This document shows, in pieces, positions 63,548-64,000 of a stretch of 64,000 bases of DNA. Source of the DNA: Flaviramulus multivorans. Lineage in GTDB: Bacteria > Bacteroidota > Bacteroidia > Flavobacteriales > Flavobacteriaceae. Both the position numbers and the translations under genes were made by a program. Under the pieces are notes generated by a model that was given only the letters and a program-made list of their open reading frames with translations, ran no database searches and had not been told where the DNA came from. The stretch is from NCBI RefSeq assembly GCF_021728415.1, contig NZ_JAKKDV010000004.1, forward strand, positions 248,001 to 312,000, written 5' to 3'. Position 1 is the first letter of the stretch. Every line of letters starts with the position of its first letter.

Positions 63548-64000
63548 ATGCTTTTTAATCCCGCGCTTTTAAAACTGTATAAAACACCTTTATTATTGGT
63601 ACTTGCAAGTGCATTATTTTATACGGTATTTGCTTACGATTTGGTGCGTACCGACTATGTAAAACTGGTATCGATTTATGCCGCCTTGTTTTTTTTGTTT
63701 TATAAACTGGTGCAAATTTTCAAAAGTAATTTTAAAGCTTTAACCTATATAGCTTTTGGATTTAGAGCTATTTTTATTCTAGCCATTCCTAACCTGTCAC
63801 AAGATTTTTATCGCTTTATATGGGATGGAAGACTGATATTAGAGGGTTTTAATCCGTATTTATATACGGTAGATGCTTTTACTAATAATGCGCAATTTCC
63901 TGTATCACAAGCCCAAGAATTACGTGAAGGTATGGGCAATTTAAATGCAAGTCATTTTACCAATTATCCACCCATCAATCAACTTTGTTTTGTAATAGCA
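63548..64000 (+). CDS. GT-C type mannosyltransferase-like membrane protein (3' truncated)
   Basis: The first 151 residues of a membrane protein cut by the window end. Several hydrophobic segments appear (LLLVLASALFYTVFAYDLV; IYAALFFLFYKL; AFGFRAIFILAIP), followed by LSQDFYRFIWDGRLILEGFNPY, the QDxYRxxWDG loop of GT-C transferases that use polyprenyl-phosphate sugars such as mannose. TATATTTG at 63537-63544 lies only four bases before the ATG. Probably the third glycosyltransferase of this run. Confidence 0.8.
   Translation, partial: MLFNPALLKLYKTPLLLVLASALFYTVFAYDLVRTDYVKLVSIYAALFFLFYKLVQIFKSNFKALTYIAFGFRAIFILAIPNLSQDFYRFIWDGRLILEGFNPYLYTVDAFTNNAQFPVSQAQELREGMGNLNASHFTNYPPINQLCFVIA

Noticed and set aside
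1-64000. CRISPR array, prophage, insertion sequence or rRNA operon
   Set aside because: No regularly spaced direct repeats, no transposase or integrase, no phage structural genes and no rRNA-like sequence were found.

Overview
This 64 kb window is AT-rich, gene-dense chromosomal DNA from a member of the Bacteroidota, almost certainly the family Flavobacteriaceae and probably marine. The evidence is the type IX secretion genes porU and porV next to the gliding lipoprotein gene gldJ, a secreted protease with a C-terminal type IX sorting domain, many lipoproteins, a fused hypoxanthine phosphoribosyltransferase-adenylate kinase, and promoter -7 elements of the form TAnnTTTG. I see no rRNA, CRISPR array, transposase, phage gene or integrase. 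Both window ends cut through genes.

Layout. 1-2.7 kb: end of an unknown gene, an M64 metalloprotease, a secreted DinB-like protein and a DUF4136 lipoprotein. 2.8-7.1 kb: a repeat element, obgE, a small membrane protein, the hpt-adk fusion, then divergent purK-purE. 7.2-11 kb: an M3 peptidase, an ECF sigma factor with a small zinc-binding anti-sigma candidate, and a UbiA-like membrane protein. 11-16.5 kb: gcvP, then a ketoacyl-synthase III-like protein, a methyltransferase and a glycosyltransferase. 16.5-20.7 kb: an endonuclease and a PafA-type phosphatase on the minus strand, then an MlaE/MlaF lipid ABC transporter. 20.7-26.4 kb: a repeat-like block, an orphan secreted protein, and a minus-strand run of a DUF389 protein, mannose-1-phosphate guanylyltransferase, a SprT-like protein, an SDR and an M28 peptidase. 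26.6-39.6 kb: an outer-membrane beta-barrel receptor, pdhC, pdhA, cdd, porV, porU and gldJ. 39.7-49.6 kb: murF, two tRNA-Val genes, folC, a TonB/ExbD/ExbB set, nhaD, an amino-acid dehydrogenase, anmK and an acyl-CoA dehydrogenase.

49.7-55.3 kb is the most distinctive part: a compact set of genes matching arsenosugar biosynthesis. It contains a CxxC peroxidase-like protein, the radical SAM enzyme ArsS, a TIGR04282-type glycosyltransferase, a purine-nucleoside phosphorylase, an ArsM-type arsenite methyltransferase, a DUF547 lipoprotein and a TIGR04283-type glycosyltransferase. The expected chemistry is methylation of arsenite by ArsM, transfer of a 5'-deoxyadenosyl group by ArsS, loss of adenine, and glycosyl transfer. 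No arsR or arsenic efflux gene is visible, so this looks like synthesis of an organoarsenical rather than a classical resistance operon.

55.3-64 kb: a metallophosphoesterase, a GH113-like lipoprotein, an FAD oxidoreductase followed by a NapH-like polyferredoxin membrane protein, a PD40 (TolB-like) lipoprotein, and a glycosyltransferase run (two GT2 proteins and a truncated GT-C protein) with a second copy of the repeat family between the second and third. Apart from the repeats and the small intergenic hairpins, most of the window is housekeeping DNA; no gap between genes exceeds about 300 bases.
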